Part shown: in pieces, positions 1 through 7,667 of the stretch
Numbering within the stretch: position 1 is the stretch's first letter
Layout of the letters: each line of letters begins with the position of its first letter
Made by a program: the position numbers and the translations under genes
The notes under the pieces: generated by a model
Told to the model about the DNA's origin: nothing
Database searches by the model: none
The model's input: the letters and a program-made list of their open reading frames with translations, nothing else
Assembly: GCA_002704825.1 (NCBI GenBank)
Contig: PAIY01000017.1
Span: 1-35,437, forward strand
Origin: Phycisphaeraceae bacterium
GTDB taxonomy: Bacteria; Planctomycetota; Phycisphaerae; Phycisphaerales; Phycisphaeraceae
Reading direction: 5' to 3'
Length of the DNA stretch: 35,437 nt

Positions 1-2
1 CG

Positions 3-1673
3 CGTCCTCTCTTACTTCTGTTACTCGTTTTTGCGATGATCGGCCAAGCCGCATCCACACCTCCTGCTTCTGAATCAGTAGAAGAAGCCACAGCATCAGA
101 GCCCACTGAAACACGTACGCCTGCTGACAAGGCTGCAACGTCATCGGTGACACCGGGCGGGGCCAATGTCGCGGTGATCAAGATCGAGGGCATGATCTAC
201 GGCTTTACGCTTGAGAGTCTCAAACGTCGTGTCGACCGCGCGATGGAAGGTAATGCAAGCATGATCGTCCTCGAACTGGACACCCCAGGCGGTGAGGTGA
301 TGGCAGCCTTGAACATCGCCAAGTACATCAAGGGTGAGATCACCGTCCCCACCGTCGCATGGATCAATGACTCAGCGTACTCGGCAGGGATTCTCATTGC
401 ATCAAGCTGCAATCGCATCATCATGTCCCCGGCATCGACCACCGGTGACTGCGCACCAATCGTGCCGGGGCAGGAGTTAGCTCCAACCGAACGTGCCAAG
501 GCGTTATCCCCGTTACTCGAAGAGTTTCGTGACAATGCCCGCGCCAATGACAAGGACTTTGCGCTGTACCATGCCATGTGCGTGCTGGGTGTTGAAGTCT
601 TTCTCATCGAACACAAAACCACCGGCAAGCAGAAACTCGTCAACCAGATCGACAAAGCGCTCATGGTCGATGGCAAACTCCCTGAAAGCAATATCACCAA
701 TAAAGCCTTCGGCCGCGACAAGCAGACCGGCGATCCGATTCTTGATGAAGTGGGTGCGGTCTCCCGTGATGTTGCGTTGGATGAGGACTTTGGTCAATGG
801 AAACTCATCAAGCAGATTCATGATGGCAAAACCCTGCTGACACTCAATCAATCCCGCGCGGTGGAAGTCGGCCTGGCTGAAACCGATACCATCCGAAACG
901 AAGCGGATCTCAAAAAATATCTCAACGCCAACATCGTCGCCCCCATCACTCAAAGCTGGTCCGAGGACCTTGCGGGTTGGTTGACCCACCCAGCCGTGCG
1001 TGCAGTGCTGGTGCTTGCCTTACTCATCGGCGCCTACGCCGAGTTTCAGACACCGGGTCTCGGACTGCCTGGCGCGGTGGCGGCAACGGCTTTGGTGCTA
1101 CTCATCGGTGCGCCATTTCTCATCGGGTTGGCGGAGGTCTGGCATATCATCCTCATCCTCATTGGTATCGGACTGCTGTTTGTTGAGTTGATCATCACGC
1201 CCGGCTTTGGCGTCCCCGGTGTCAGCGGGATCGTCTGCATTCTCACCGGCCTCACGTTGGCGATTATCCCGACAACAGGTAACGGCCCACTCCCACTCCC
1301 CGCGCCGGAGATGTACGGCCGACTGCAGGTTACCGCCATGTGGATGCTGCTGAGCTTTATCTTCGGAGTCGGTGGCATGATCGCCATGACGCGGTACTAC
1401 GGCAGCATCCCCGGACTGAATCGACTGATCTTCAAGGAACCCACCGAAGAAGAAAAGCTCGCAGTCCACTACCGGGCAGAGAATCAGGAAGCACAAGTGA
1501 ACCTTGCCATCGGACTCACCGGCACGGCAGCGACGACACTACGCCCCTCCGGCAAAGCCAAACTCGACGGCCAACTCGTCGACGTCGTCACCAACGGCGG
1601 ACTGATCGACAAAGGTGCCACCATTAAAATCGTCGAAGTGCATGGCAATCATGTTGTAGTGGATGAAGCGTAA
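3..1673 (+). CDS. NfeD-type membrane-bound serine protease (ClpP class), 5' end outside window
   Basis: The frame is open to the left edge. The residues before the first in-window Met (position 36) read RPLLLLLLVFAMIGQAAS, a signal-peptide core and cleavage region, so the true start lies just upstream of the window. Counting from that Met, a ClpP/SppA-like protease domain covers about residues 45-290, with a DTPGG turn at 82-86 and the probable nucleophile Ser116 in SAYSAG. Four or five hydrophobic helices follow (about 325-450), then a small soluble C-terminal beta domain (about 490-545) typical of the NfeD OB fold. Full-length NfeD homologues cleave hydrophobic membrane proteins or act with SPFH/stomatin partners; no SPFH gene is present here. 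The segment of about 100 residues between the protease core and the first helix is longer than in minimal NfeD proteins. The family is clear; the substrate is unknown. Confidence 0.88.
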   Translation, partial: RPLLLLLLVFAMIGQAASTPPASESVEEATASEPTETRTPADKAATSSVTPGGANVAVIKIEGMIYGFTLESLKRRVDRAMEGNASMIVLELDTPGGEVMAALNIAKYIKGEITVPTVAWINDSAYSAGILIASSCNRIIMSPASTTGDCAPIVPGQELAPTERAKALSPLLEEFRDNARANDKDFALYHAMCVLGVEVFLIEHKTTGKQKLVNQIDKALMVDGKLPESNITNKAFGRDKQTGDPILDEVGAVSRDVALDEDFGQWKLIKQIHDGKTLLTLNQSRAVEVGLAETDTIRNEADLKKYLNANIVAPITQSWSEDLAGWLTHPAVRAVLVLALLIGAYAEFQTPGLGLPGAVAATALVLLIGAPFLIGLAEVWHIILILIGIGLLFVELIITPGFGVPGVSGIVCILTGLTLAIIPTTGNGPLPLPAPEMYGRLQVTAMWMLLSFIFGVGGMIAMTRYYGSIPGLNRLIFKEPTEEEKLAVHYRAENQEAQVNLAIGLTGTAATTLRPSGKAKLDGQLVDVVTNGGLIDKGATIKIVEVHGNHVVVDEA

Positions 1674-1708
1674 GCGCCATTGTTCACGCAAAGTCGATCG
1701 AGACACAC

Positions 1709-2008
1709 ATGACAAGCAAAACGTTACACCGACTGTTCTGGATAACGCCCTTCATATTGGGTGTCCTGAATCTGATAGGTGGCTCACTCTATGTTTTCTC
1801 AAACACTTGGATTCGAATTCAGCCAGACATGTACAAAATTGAGAATGGCCAGGTTTATCTAAGATCGACATTCTGGACAGATACACTCAATATCCTGTTC
1901 TTCAATGGTCTGATGTGGCTATGCCTATTTATCGTTTATGCCATTTATGACAACCACCGCAAGTACAGAAAAACTTCCCCACACCAATCCAACTCACCCG
2001 ATACCTGA
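1709..2008 (+). CDS. small two-helix membrane protein, unknown function
   Basis: This 99-residue product has two hydrophobic segments (about residues 9-30 and 59-80) separated by a polar loop with aromatic residues, and a basic, Ser/His-rich tail. The arrangement suggests an inner-membrane protein with both ends in the cytoplasm. It starts 35 bases after the NfeD gene in the same direction and could be co-transcribed with it. It ends about 30 bases before the convergent sigma-factor tail. I do not recognise a family. Codon use and the membrane pattern make it look real, but no motif proves it. Confidence 0.55.
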   Translation: MTSKTLHRLFWITPFILGVLNLIGGSLYVFSNTWIRIQPDMYKIENGQVYLRSTFWTDTLNILFFNGLMWLCLFIVYAIYDNHRKYRKTSPHQSNSPDT

Positions 2009-2037
2009 CCAGGCTTCCATGACAAGTAGTCCATCGT

Positions 2038-2364
2038 TCAAACATGCATCAACTTCTCAGGGTTGCGCGTGATGTAAATGGCATGGATCAAGCCTTGTTC
2101 ATTAAAACACAATGACAGGCTGGCATGGATTGTTTGTTGGTTACAGATGACCACGCCGGGTTGGCCGTTGATGTCAGTGAAAGCAAAGTCGCATGGCTCC
2201 CAGAAGCGCATGAGTCCCTTGTGAATAAAACTGAGGACTTGTTCCTGCCCCTGCAAAATGCGTGTTACGGCCTGCACCTTGCCCCCACTGTCGGTGGTTA
2301 ACTCCACATCTTTTGCCAGCATCGCACCGAGTTGGCTGGCATCCCCTTTACGGATGGCCTGCAT
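2038..2364 (-). CDS. detached SnoaL-like C-terminal domain of an ECF41 sigma factor
   Basis: This 108-residue reading frame is in the same frame as the sigma-factor gene just upstream, separated by one TAG and two sense codons (Q, F). It begins MQAIRKGDASQL and ends with ITRNPEKLMHV. The GD..L pattern, the Asp-rich beta strand and the terminal NP(D/E)KL motif are the hallmarks of the SnoaL_2-like extension fused to ECF41 sigma factors. In that group the extension replaces an anti-sigma factor: it contacts the sigma core and tunes its activity. Here it could be made as a separate polypeptide by re-initiation at the ATG seven bases after the stop, though no clear Shine-Dalgarno is present, or it could be a dead remnant. 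Domain identity is firm; expression as a separate protein is uncertain. Confidence 0.7.
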   Translation of the reverse strand: MQAIRKGDASQLGAMLAKDVELTTDSGGKVQAVTRILQGQEQVLSFIHKGLMRFWEPCDFAFTDINGQPGVVICNQQTIHASLSLCFNEQGLIHAIYITRNPEKLMHV

Positions 2365-2370
2365 GAATTG

Positions 2371-2907
2371 CTACACATATTGCTGGCGTTTATCGACTGG
2401 AACACGATGATGCTTGTCAGCTGCCTGAACATGCTTTCGGGCGCGGGAGACCAACTGACGGCATGTTGCTTCGCTGACATCAAGAATCTTGGCAACCTCA
2501 GCATAATCATGGCTGAAAATTTCACGCAGCAGATACGCTGCACGCTCGCGTGGGTTCATGCGTTCGAGCAAAAGCAAAAAAGCGGTACTCAACGTTTCTG
2601 CGAGGGTGATCGGGTCATCAGTCTGTTTCAAATGCGATGAACGCACCGGCTCGGGAAGCCACGGGCCGACGTAATGCATGCGATTGTGCTGAGCCGACTT
2701 GAGTTGATCCAGACACAAACGCGTGCAACAGGTCGTCAGCCAACCTGCGGGATTGGTGATCTGCGTGATGTCTGCCTGATGCCATTTGAGATACGTTTCC
2801 TGCACGGCGTCCTGAGCATCGGTAAACGACCCGAGCATGCGATACGCCACGCCCAGAAGTTGCGGGCGTGAAGCTTCAAAGAGTTGCTGATGACGGGCGG
2901 ATTCCAT
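2371..2907 (-). CDS. ECF41-type RNA polymerase sigma factor, core domains, ended by an in-frame TAG
   Basis: The product has 178 residues. Sigma2 covers about 10-75 (LLGVAYRMLGSFTDAQDAVQ, then the NPAGWL helix), followed by the linker motif WLPEP at 83-87, diagnostic of ECF41, and sigma4 at about 105-165 with a helix-turn-helix (YAEVAKILDVSEATCRQLVS). Normal ECF41 proteins run on into a SnoaL-like domain; here a TAG falls right after QQYV, at the domain junction, and the missing domain is encoded immediately downstream in the same frame. The gene starts 24 bases after the carboxymuconolactone decarboxylase-like gene, the classic ECF41 partner, and both should be driven by the promoter at 3414-3440. 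In characterised ECF41 proteins, trimming the tail changes activity, so this core may still work. It could instead be a recent pseudogene or contain a sequencing error. Confidence 0.85.
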   Translation of the reverse strand: MESARHQQLFEASRPQLLGVAYRMLGSFTDAQDAVQETYLKWHQADITQITNPAGWLTTCCTRLCLDQLKSAQHNRMHYVGPWLPEPVRSSHLKQTDDPITLAETLSTAFLLLLERMNPRERAAYLLREIFSHDYAEVAKILDVSEATCRQLVSRARKHVQAADKHHRVPVDKRQQYV

Positions 2908-2931
2908 GGCAGTGCAATTTCATGCTGATGT

Positions 2932-3372
2932 CTAATGGTTGGAAATCTGAATGCGGTTCCACAAATTAATCATCGCACACAAAACGGTCAGCGATGCGAT
3001 CTGCTGCTCGGGAAAATGCTCGAGCAATGCCAGTCGCAGGGTCTGAAAATCGGTTTTGGGATCAAGTATCGTCAAGGCTTCAAGCCACGCCAAAGCAGCA
3101 CGTTCGGGCTGGGTGTAATCCGCAACCTGTCGCCAGGCTGCCAGGTGATCCAGGCGGTGATTGGTCATGCCATCTTCCCGGGCTTCACGTGTATGCATCT
3201 TAACACAGAAGCCACAGCCATTGATTTGCGAAGCACGAAGCATGATCAAATGCCCCAATTCGCGGTTTAGTCCTGATGCCTGGATGTGGACGTGAACCTG
3301 TTGCAGATGCTCAAAGGCCTGTGGAAAATGTTGACGGTAATCGATTGTGGTTTGATTCATGGTGTCAGACAT
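2932..3372 (-). CDS. carboxymuconolactone decarboxylase / AhpD-like protein
   Basis: This 146-residue protein has the AhpD/CMD fold signature: NGCGFCVKMH places a redox CxxC pair at Cys53 and Cys56 with His60 one helical turn later, followed by TREAREDG. Family members with this motif are alkylhydroperoxidase-like thiol redox proteins, usually small trimers or hexamers in the cytoplasm; true decarboxylases lack the CxxC. It is the first gene of the operon with the ECF41 sigma factor, the association from which ECF41 groups are recognised. A good ribosome site (AAGGAG, six bases before ATG) fixes the start, and the ECF41-type promoter sits about 40 bases upstream, so this is the likely main target of the sigma factor. 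The natural substrate is unknown. Confidence 0.9.
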   Translation of the reverse strand: MSDTMNQTTIDYRQHFPQAFEHLQQVHVHIQASGLNRELGHLIMLRASQINGCGFCVKMHTREAREDGMTNHRLDHLAAWRQVADYTQPERAALAWLEALTILDPKTDFQTLRLALLEHFPEQQIASLTVLCAMINLWNRIQISNH

Positions 3373-3413
3373 TTTTTCTCCTTGTATGCGTTTAATGTCG
3401 GTCTACAGGTATT

Positions 3414-3440
3414 GACGAACAAGCGTCGGAATTTGTGACA
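3414..3440 (-). promoter_or_regulatory. ECF41-type promoter (autoregulatory)
   Basis: Read on the minus strand, TGTCACA (3434-3440) is followed after exactly 16 bases by CGTC (3414-3417). As I recall it, this is the published ECF41 consensus TGTCACA-N16-CGTC with no mismatch. It lies upstream of the CMD-sigma operon, with a predicted start site near 3406 and a leader of about 34 bases ending at a strong ribosome site. The match implies that the sigma factor controls its own operon. Confidence 0.8.
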
Positions 3441-3499
3441 TCATCCGAAAAAATTTGTCATTTCCGTGAATCTGACACATTCCCGTTTATCATGACGGG

Positions 3500-3508
3500 T
3501 GATACAAT
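3500..3508 (+). promoter_or_regulatory. possible extended -10 promoter for the GNAT-nitrilase gene
   Basis: TGATACAAT is an extended -10 element (TG, one base, then TACAAT). No good -35 hexamer lies at the right distance, which extended -10 promoters tolerate. A start site near 3515 would put the in-frame GTG at 3499 upstream of the transcript and favour the ATG at 3562 as the gene start. Confidence 0.35.
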
Positions 3509-3561
3509 CCCGCCCACTACTTAAGGGGTTGGCCGAAAGTAGATGCATAGAAAGTTCCGCC

Positions 3562-5085
3562 ATGAGTGATATCAAGCAGATTGAAATTCGCAACCTCCAG
3601 ATCGAAGACTATGCCCAGTTGGAGATCGCCATGGATGCGGCGTACGAAAACTGGTCCGTCGGACATTGGGAGAAAAAGCACATTGCCCATCTGATCAAGC
3701 TGTTTCCCGAGGGGCAGATTGCCATCATCGTCGATGGCAAAGTCGCAGGCTGCGCCCTGACACTGCGCGTAAATTACAGTCAATTTGGTGATAAACACAC
3801 CTATGAACAGATCACAGGCAACTACACCTTCGACACCTTCACGCGTAAGGGCGATGTGCTCTATGGCATCGACGTGTTTATCGTGCCTGAGTATCGTGGC
3901 ATGCGACTTGGGCGACGACTCTACGATGCCCGCAAGGAACTCTGTGAGCATCTGAACCTACGGGCGATCGTCTTTGGCGGACGCATTCCCAATTACCACA
4001 AGTATGCTGACGAGGTCACCCCCCGTCAGTACATCCAGAAAGTGCGCGACAAGGAAATTTTCGACCCGGTTCTGACCTTCCAGCTCTCCAATGAGTTTCA
4101 CGTCAAGAAGCTGCTGAAAAACTATCTGCCTGAAGACGCGGAGTCCTGTCAGAATGCCGTGCTGATGCAGTGGGACAATATTTACTACGAGGAAGATGTC
4201 AAGCCGATTGATGCAACCAAACTGGTGGTCCGGCTTGGCTTGATCCAATGGCAGATGCGACCGCTTAAGAAACTCGAAGAGCTTTTTGATCAGGCAGAGT
4301 TTTTCGTCGATGCCGTCTCCAGCTATCAAAGCGATTTTGCGTTGTTCCCTGAGTTCTTCAATGCACCATTGATGTCGGGATTCAATGACATGCAGGAGGC
4401 CCAGGCGATTCGTCAACTCGCGGAATTCACCGAGCCGATCCGCGAGAAGTTCATCCAGTTTGCCATGAGTTACAACGTCAACATCATCACCGGCTCGATG
4501 CCTGAGATGGTGGATGGCAAGCTTTACAATGTCGGTTACCTGTGTCATCGCAATGGTGATTGTGATCGCTATGAGAAGATTCATGTCACCCCGGACGAAT
4601 CCAAGTTCTGGGGTTTGACGTGTGGCAATAGCGTGAAGATTTTCGAGACCGACTGCGGGCCGATCGGCATTTTGATCTGCTATGACGTGGAGTTCCCCAA
4701 GCTTTCGCGCATTTTGGCAGAGCAGGACATGAACCTGCTGTTCGTCCCGTTCCTGACGGATACGCAGAATGGTTACGGGCGCGTGCGAAACTGCGCCCGA
4801 GCGCGCGCGATTGAGAATGAATGTTACGTTGCCATCGCAGGCAGTGTCGGGAACCTGCCCAAGGTGCATAACATGGATATCCAGTATGCCCAGAGTGCGG
4901 TGTTCACGCCCTGTGACTTTGCTTTCCCGTTTGACGGTATCAAAGCGGAGGCGACACCGAATACGGAGATGATGTTGCTGGCCGATGTCGATCTGACATT
5001 GCTGCGAGAGCTTCATGAACGTGGCAGTGTTCGCAACCTCAAAGATCGTCGGCATGATTTGTATCAGATCAAGACAACGTTCTGA
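3562..5085 (+). CDS. bifunctional GNAT acetyltransferase / carbon-nitrogen hydrolase (nitrilase superfamily)
   Basis: Residues about 1-200 are a GNAT acetyltransferase: the acetyl-CoA loop appears as PEYRGMRLGRRLYDAR after a beta strand GIDVFIV. Residues about 222-507 are a nitrilase-superfamily hydrolase with the full triad: Glu264 in LFPEF, Lys339 in YEKIHVTP and Cys373 in ILICYDVEFP. The fused pair is a known two-domain family in bacteria; the hydrolase should cut a C-N bond of an amide while the other half acetylates an amine, but the substrates are not established. I chose the ATG at 3562 over an in-frame GTG at 3499 because the extra 21 residues do not look conserved and a possible -10 box lies between them. 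The gene is divergent from the ECF41 operon and has no co-directional neighbour close enough to form an obvious operon. Confidence 0.9.
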   Translation: MSDIKQIEIRNLQIEDYAQLEIAMDAAYENWSVGHWEKKHIAHLIKLFPEGQIAIIVDGKVAGCALTLRVNYSQFGDKHTYEQITGNYTFDTFTRKGDVLYGIDVFIVPEYRGMRLGRRLYDARKELCEHLNLRAIVFGGRIPNYHKYADEVTPRQYIQKVRDKEIFDPVLTFQLSNEFHVKKLLKNYLPEDAESCQNAVLMQWDNIYYEEDVKPIDATKLVVRLGLIQWQMRPLKKLEELFDQAEFFVDAVSSYQSDFALFPEFFNAPLMSGFNDMQEAQAIRQLAEFTEPIREKFIQFAMSYNVNIITGSMPEMVDGKLYNVGYLCHRNGDCDRYEKIHVTPDESKFWGLTCGNSVKIFETDCGPIGILICYDVEFPKLSRILAEQDMNLLFVPFLTDTQNGYGRVRNCARARAIENECYVAIAGSVGNLPKVHNMDIQYAQSAVFTPCDFAFPFDGIKAEATPNTEMMLLADVDLTLLRELHERGSVRNLKDRRHDLYQIKTTF

Positions 5086-5124
5086 GTGTATCCACCAAAA
5101 CTTATTACGTCGCATACGCGATAT

Positions 5125-5228
5125 CCAAAGCCGTGTCGCTCCCGCGGCACGGGTTGCCTTGGAATGATATGTTTGTGTGTGTAAATGCGCATAAGGCAAC
5201 CCGCGACACGGGAGTGTCACGGCTTTGG
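5125..5228. repeat. 104-bp imperfect palindrome, REP/MITE-like
   Basis: Two 36-base arms (5125-5160 and 5193-5228) are reverse complements at 31 of 36 positions, around a 32-base loop. The arms begin CCAAAGCCGTG and end GGGTTGCCTT, and each holds a smaller CCGTG...CACGG-type palindrome, so a branched hairpin is possible. It fills the gap between the GNAT-nitrilase gene and the esterase gene, and could also stop transcription of the former, although no T-run follows. No coding potential is seen. Dispersed copies would identify it as a mobile repeat. Confidence 0.7.
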
Positions 5229-5311
5229 TATGCGCAGTGCAATCGACACAAAGACGTGAAGAAACATTGACGCTAGAATGGCAACTCCGCTGCAACAAGG
5301 AGTTCACTGCT

Positions 5312-6118
5312 ATGGCGTTTATTCAATGTGATTTTGGTTCGGATGCTTTGGGGATGGCATGTTCGATGAACGTGATCCTGCCCCAGAAAGTCAACACGCA
5401 GATCGGGATGAAAGGTGTTGCAGGTGAAGGCAAGCACCCGACTTTGTTTCTGCTTCATGGACTCAGTGACGATCACACGATCTGGATGCGCCGGACCAGC
5501 ATCGAACGCTACGTTGCCCCGCTGGGGTTAGCTGTGGTGATGCCCAATGTGCATCGGAGTTTTTACACGGACATGGCGATGGGTGGCAAGTACTGGACGT
5601 TTGTCAGTGAAGAACTGCCACGCGTTGCACGCAGTCTCTTCCACCTTTCAGACAAGCGTGAAGACAACTTCGTGGCAGGTCTTTCCATGGGGGGTTATGG
5701 TGCGATGAAAATGGGTCTGCGCAAGCCGGAGATGTTTGCTGCTGCGGCATCACTGAGTGGTGTCATGGACATTAACAGCTGGATCAACCGCATGGAGTCC
5801 GAAGGTCCGGATCGCTACGCGGAGTTCCTGCGTGTGTTTGGTGATAAGGATTCAGAGTTGCGGAAATTCGGTGATCTGTTTGATGCTGCCAAGGAAGTTC
5901 AAGACTCGGCCGGTCCCAAGCCTGCGTTGTACCAGGCCTGTGGTGATGCGGATTTTCTCTACGATCAGAACCTCAAATTCCGCGACCATCTCAAGACGAT
6001 CGGCTATGACGCGGTGTATGAAGAAGATGCGGGTTACGGGCACGGTTGGGATTACTGGGACATCACGATTCAACGTGTGCTTGATTGGTTGCCGTTACAG
6101 AATCGGCCTCAGAGCTGA
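5312..6118 (+). CDS. EstA / esterase D-like alpha/beta hydrolase (acyl esterase)
   Basis: This 268-residue protein has an esterase-D-type alpha/beta hydrolase fold. The oxyanion region is LFLLHGLSDDHTIWMRR, the nucleophile is Ser125 in GLSMGGYGA, the likely acid is Asp212 or Asp214 in CGDADFLYDQ, and the base is His244 in GYGHGWDYWD. This matches the putative esterase / tributyrin esterase group related to S-formylglutathione hydrolase and CE1 feruloyl or acetyl esterases, which remove short acyl groups. There is no signal peptide, so it is cytoplasmic. The ATG is set by AAGGAG at 5297-5302, nine bases upstream; an upstream in-frame TTG would start inside the palindromic repeat and is unlikely. 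Its last 10 bases overlap the convergent GNAT gene. The substrate is unknown. Confidence 0.88.
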   Translation: MAFIQCDFGSDALGMACSMNVILPQKVNTQIGMKGVAGEGKHPTLFLLHGLSDDHTIWMRRTSIERYVAPLGLAVVMPNVHRSFYTDMAMGGKYWTFVSEELPRVARSLFHLSDKREDNFVAGLSMGGYGAMKMGLRKPEMFAAAASLSGVMDINSWINRMESEGPDRYAEFLRVFGDKDSELRKFGDLFDAAKEVQDSAGPKPALYQACGDADFLYDQNLKFRDHLKTIGYDAVYEEDAGYGHGWDYWDITIQRVLDWLPLQNRPQS

Positions 6119-6567
6119 CAGGACATGTTGTAGTTGGTGAGTTTGATGCCGTCGATGTCCACGGTGTTTTCACTGACGACTTCAAAGCCGTGCTTGATGA
6201 AGAACGGTTTGGCGGTGATGGAGACTTCTGCATAAAGCTTGGCCAACTTGCGTTTGCGGGCCTCCATTTTCACCGCATGCATCAGCTCAGTCATCACGCC
6301 GCGACGGGCAAAGTTGGGGTCGACATAGGTACAGTCGATATGACCATCAGCGTCCAACTCGATAAAGCCGACCACCTGGCCACAGAACTCTTTGACGAAA
6401 GGCTTCTTGGTTTCGCAGCGTTGTTGCCAATGCTCAAAGCCAATGGGTTTGCTGGCCCATGCCTGGAGTTGTTCGTGTGAGTAGTCTTTACAAGCCAATT
6501 GGTGGACAGCGTCGTAAAAGATCTGCCCGATGAACATGTGATCACCATGTTGATATCGTCGAATCAT
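6109..6567 (-). CDS. GNAT-family N-acetyltransferase
   Basis: This 152-residue single-domain GNAT has the acetyl-CoA binding segment VDPNFARRGVMTELM (residues about 82-96) and the C-terminal motif AKPFFIKHGFEVV of the YafP/ElaA-like branch. It starts on the ATGA that also stops tspO, a four-base overlap that points to translational coupling and a two-gene operon. The 3' end overlaps the convergent esterase gene by 10 bases. The acceptor is unknown; members of this branch acetylate small amines or toxic compounds. Confidence 0.85.
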   Translation of the reverse strand: MIRRYQHGDHMFIGQIFYDAVHQLACKDYSHEQLQAWASKPIGFEHWQQRCETKKPFVKEFCGQVVGFIELDADGHIDCTYVDPNFARRGVMTELMHAVKMEARKRKLAKLYAEVSITAKPFFIKHGFEVVSENTVDIDGIKLTNYNMSCQL

Positions 6568-7055
6568 CCGCTGACTCCATTCATGCGGTTAAGCCACCAA
6601 ATGTTGGCGTTGAGTATGCCGGCAAAAGCAACCCACATGGCGTACGGCAATATCAGAACACCTGCCCCACGGTGGATTTTCCAGAACAGGACGAGCGTCC
6701 AGATGATGGTGGCTTCAAGAAACAGCAACTCGATCATGGCCAACCCCGGGGATTTGAGACCAAAAAAGCAAACCGACCAAAGCAGGTTTAAAGTCAGTTG
6801 AACCGCAAAGGCAAACATCGCTTTGCGACTGCGTGACGTGAAACCGGCTTGCTTCCAAACCAGCCAACCTGCAATGGCCATCATCAGATACAACACCGAC
6901 CACACACGCCCGATGAACGCCCCGGAAGGCGTCCATGTGGGCTTGTGCAGGTGGGTGTACCACGTCCCCACCGATGTGGAGGTGACGTAGCCTCCGATGG
7001 CAGCAATGCCAAAGCAAAGCAGGATAAAGCCGATCAGAACCAAAACAGATTTCAT
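6564..7055 (-). CDS. tspO: TspO/MBR family membrane protein
   Basis: This 163-residue protein has five hydrophobic segments and the family core KPTWTPSGAFIGRVWSVLY (residues about 38-56), followed by the aromatic-rich NLLWSVCFF and ILNANIWWLN. TspO proteins bind tetrapyrroles and cholesterol-like ligands in the membrane; bacterial forms modulate porphyrin levels and stress or photosynthesis genes. The length is normal. It is the first gene of a pair with the downstream GNAT gene. A perfect 7-bp inverted repeat 50-67 bases upstream is a candidate operator. No strong Shine-Dalgarno precedes the ATG. Confidence 0.93.
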   Translation of the reverse strand: MKSVLVLIGFILLCFGIAAIGGYVTSTSVGTWYTHLHKPTWTPSGAFIGRVWSVLYLMMAIAGWLVWKQAGFTSRSRKAMFAFAVQLTLNLLWSVCFFGLKSPGLAMIELLFLEATIIWTLVLFWKIHRGAGVLILPYAMWVAFAGILNANIWWLNRMNGVSG

Positions 7056-7104
7056 TTGTAACTCAGTTTAGAAACGTTGACAGGATATGGGAATATGACA
7101 AAAG

Positions 7105-7122
7105 ATAGGTAGTTTTACCTAT
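7105..7122. promoter_or_regulatory. inverted repeat upstream of tspO, candidate operator
   Basis: ATAGGTA and TACCTAT form perfect 7-bp arms around a four-base spacer (GTTT), in an otherwise non-coding stretch ahead of tspO. The AT-rich symmetric shape suits a dimeric repressor. It is not followed by a T-run on the tspO strand, so a terminator for csrA is less likely. Confidence 0.4.
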
Positions 7123-7244
7123 ATACGTTTTTGAATGTCATTCTTTTCAGACGATCGGTGATCAGGTGACATGAAATCGGTCGACTTAGCAGTGACCAAG
7201 GGTATTGAACGCGGAGATACAGATGAACCATTCAATATGCTGAG

Positions 7245-7466
7245 TCACTCCTGAGCAGGTTTGTCCTGTGCATTGGGTGATTCAGTTTCAGATGCCTGGG
7301 CTTTCTGGTCGGCCAATTCTTTGCGGTTGATCTGGACTTCACGTGGGAAATCGAACGATAAGCGTACCTTGTCGCCGTGCAGTTCAACCACACGGATCAC
7401 ACCCAAGGGGTTGGCTGGATCACCAATGACCACTTCTTCTCCGGCTCGACGTGTCAGCGCAAGCAT
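7245..7466 (-). CDS. csrA: CsrA/RsmA post-transcriptional regulator
   Basis: This 73-residue protein carries the full CsrA fold: MLALTRRAGEEVVIGD at the start and VRLSFDFPREVQINRKEL near residues 34-51, including the RNA-contacting Leu4, Arg6 and Arg7 strand and the late PREV..R region. CsrA dimers bind GGA motifs in mRNA leaders and control carbon use, motility and biofilm formation. The tail beyond residue 52 is a polar extension slightly longer than in short CsrA proteins (about 61 residues). AGGGA nine bases before the ATG acts as ribosome site. No flagellar genes or fliW lie next to it. Confidence 0.95.
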   Translation of the reverse strand: MLALTRRAGEEVVIGDPANPLGVIRVVELHGDKVRLSFDFPREVQINRKELADQKAQASETESPNAQDKPAQE

Positions 7467-7667
7467 AGAAGTACTTCCCTGTCGGCTGTGATTCCGTTGT
7501 AAAAAAACACTGTCGGACCAACTGAGAGATGATCCGGACCCACTTCACAACAAAGCTTCTGCGATCACGCACATGTGAGCACAGCCTTGATCCGTCAAAG
7601 GACGGCTTTGCTGATCTTCCTCCTTGTACCCCAAGTACAGAACTCGCTGAGTGCTTCCCTGTCAGAC

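Noticed and set aside
513..989. 158-codon minus-strand frame inside the NfeD gene
   Set aside because: A shadow of the NfeD reading frame with no domain; the plus-strand product has clear protease and membrane parts.
3958..5307. 449-codon open frame on the minus strand, antisense to the GNAT-nitrilase gene
   Set aside because: It mirrors a gene with complete catalytic motifs, its product is rich in His/Arg/Ile without any domain, and it has no ribosome site.
7591..7604. Small CCGTC-AAAG-GACGG hairpin between the Nfu gene and csrA as a terminator
   Set aside because: The stem is only five base pairs and no T-run follows on the minus strand, so I cannot support a terminator call.
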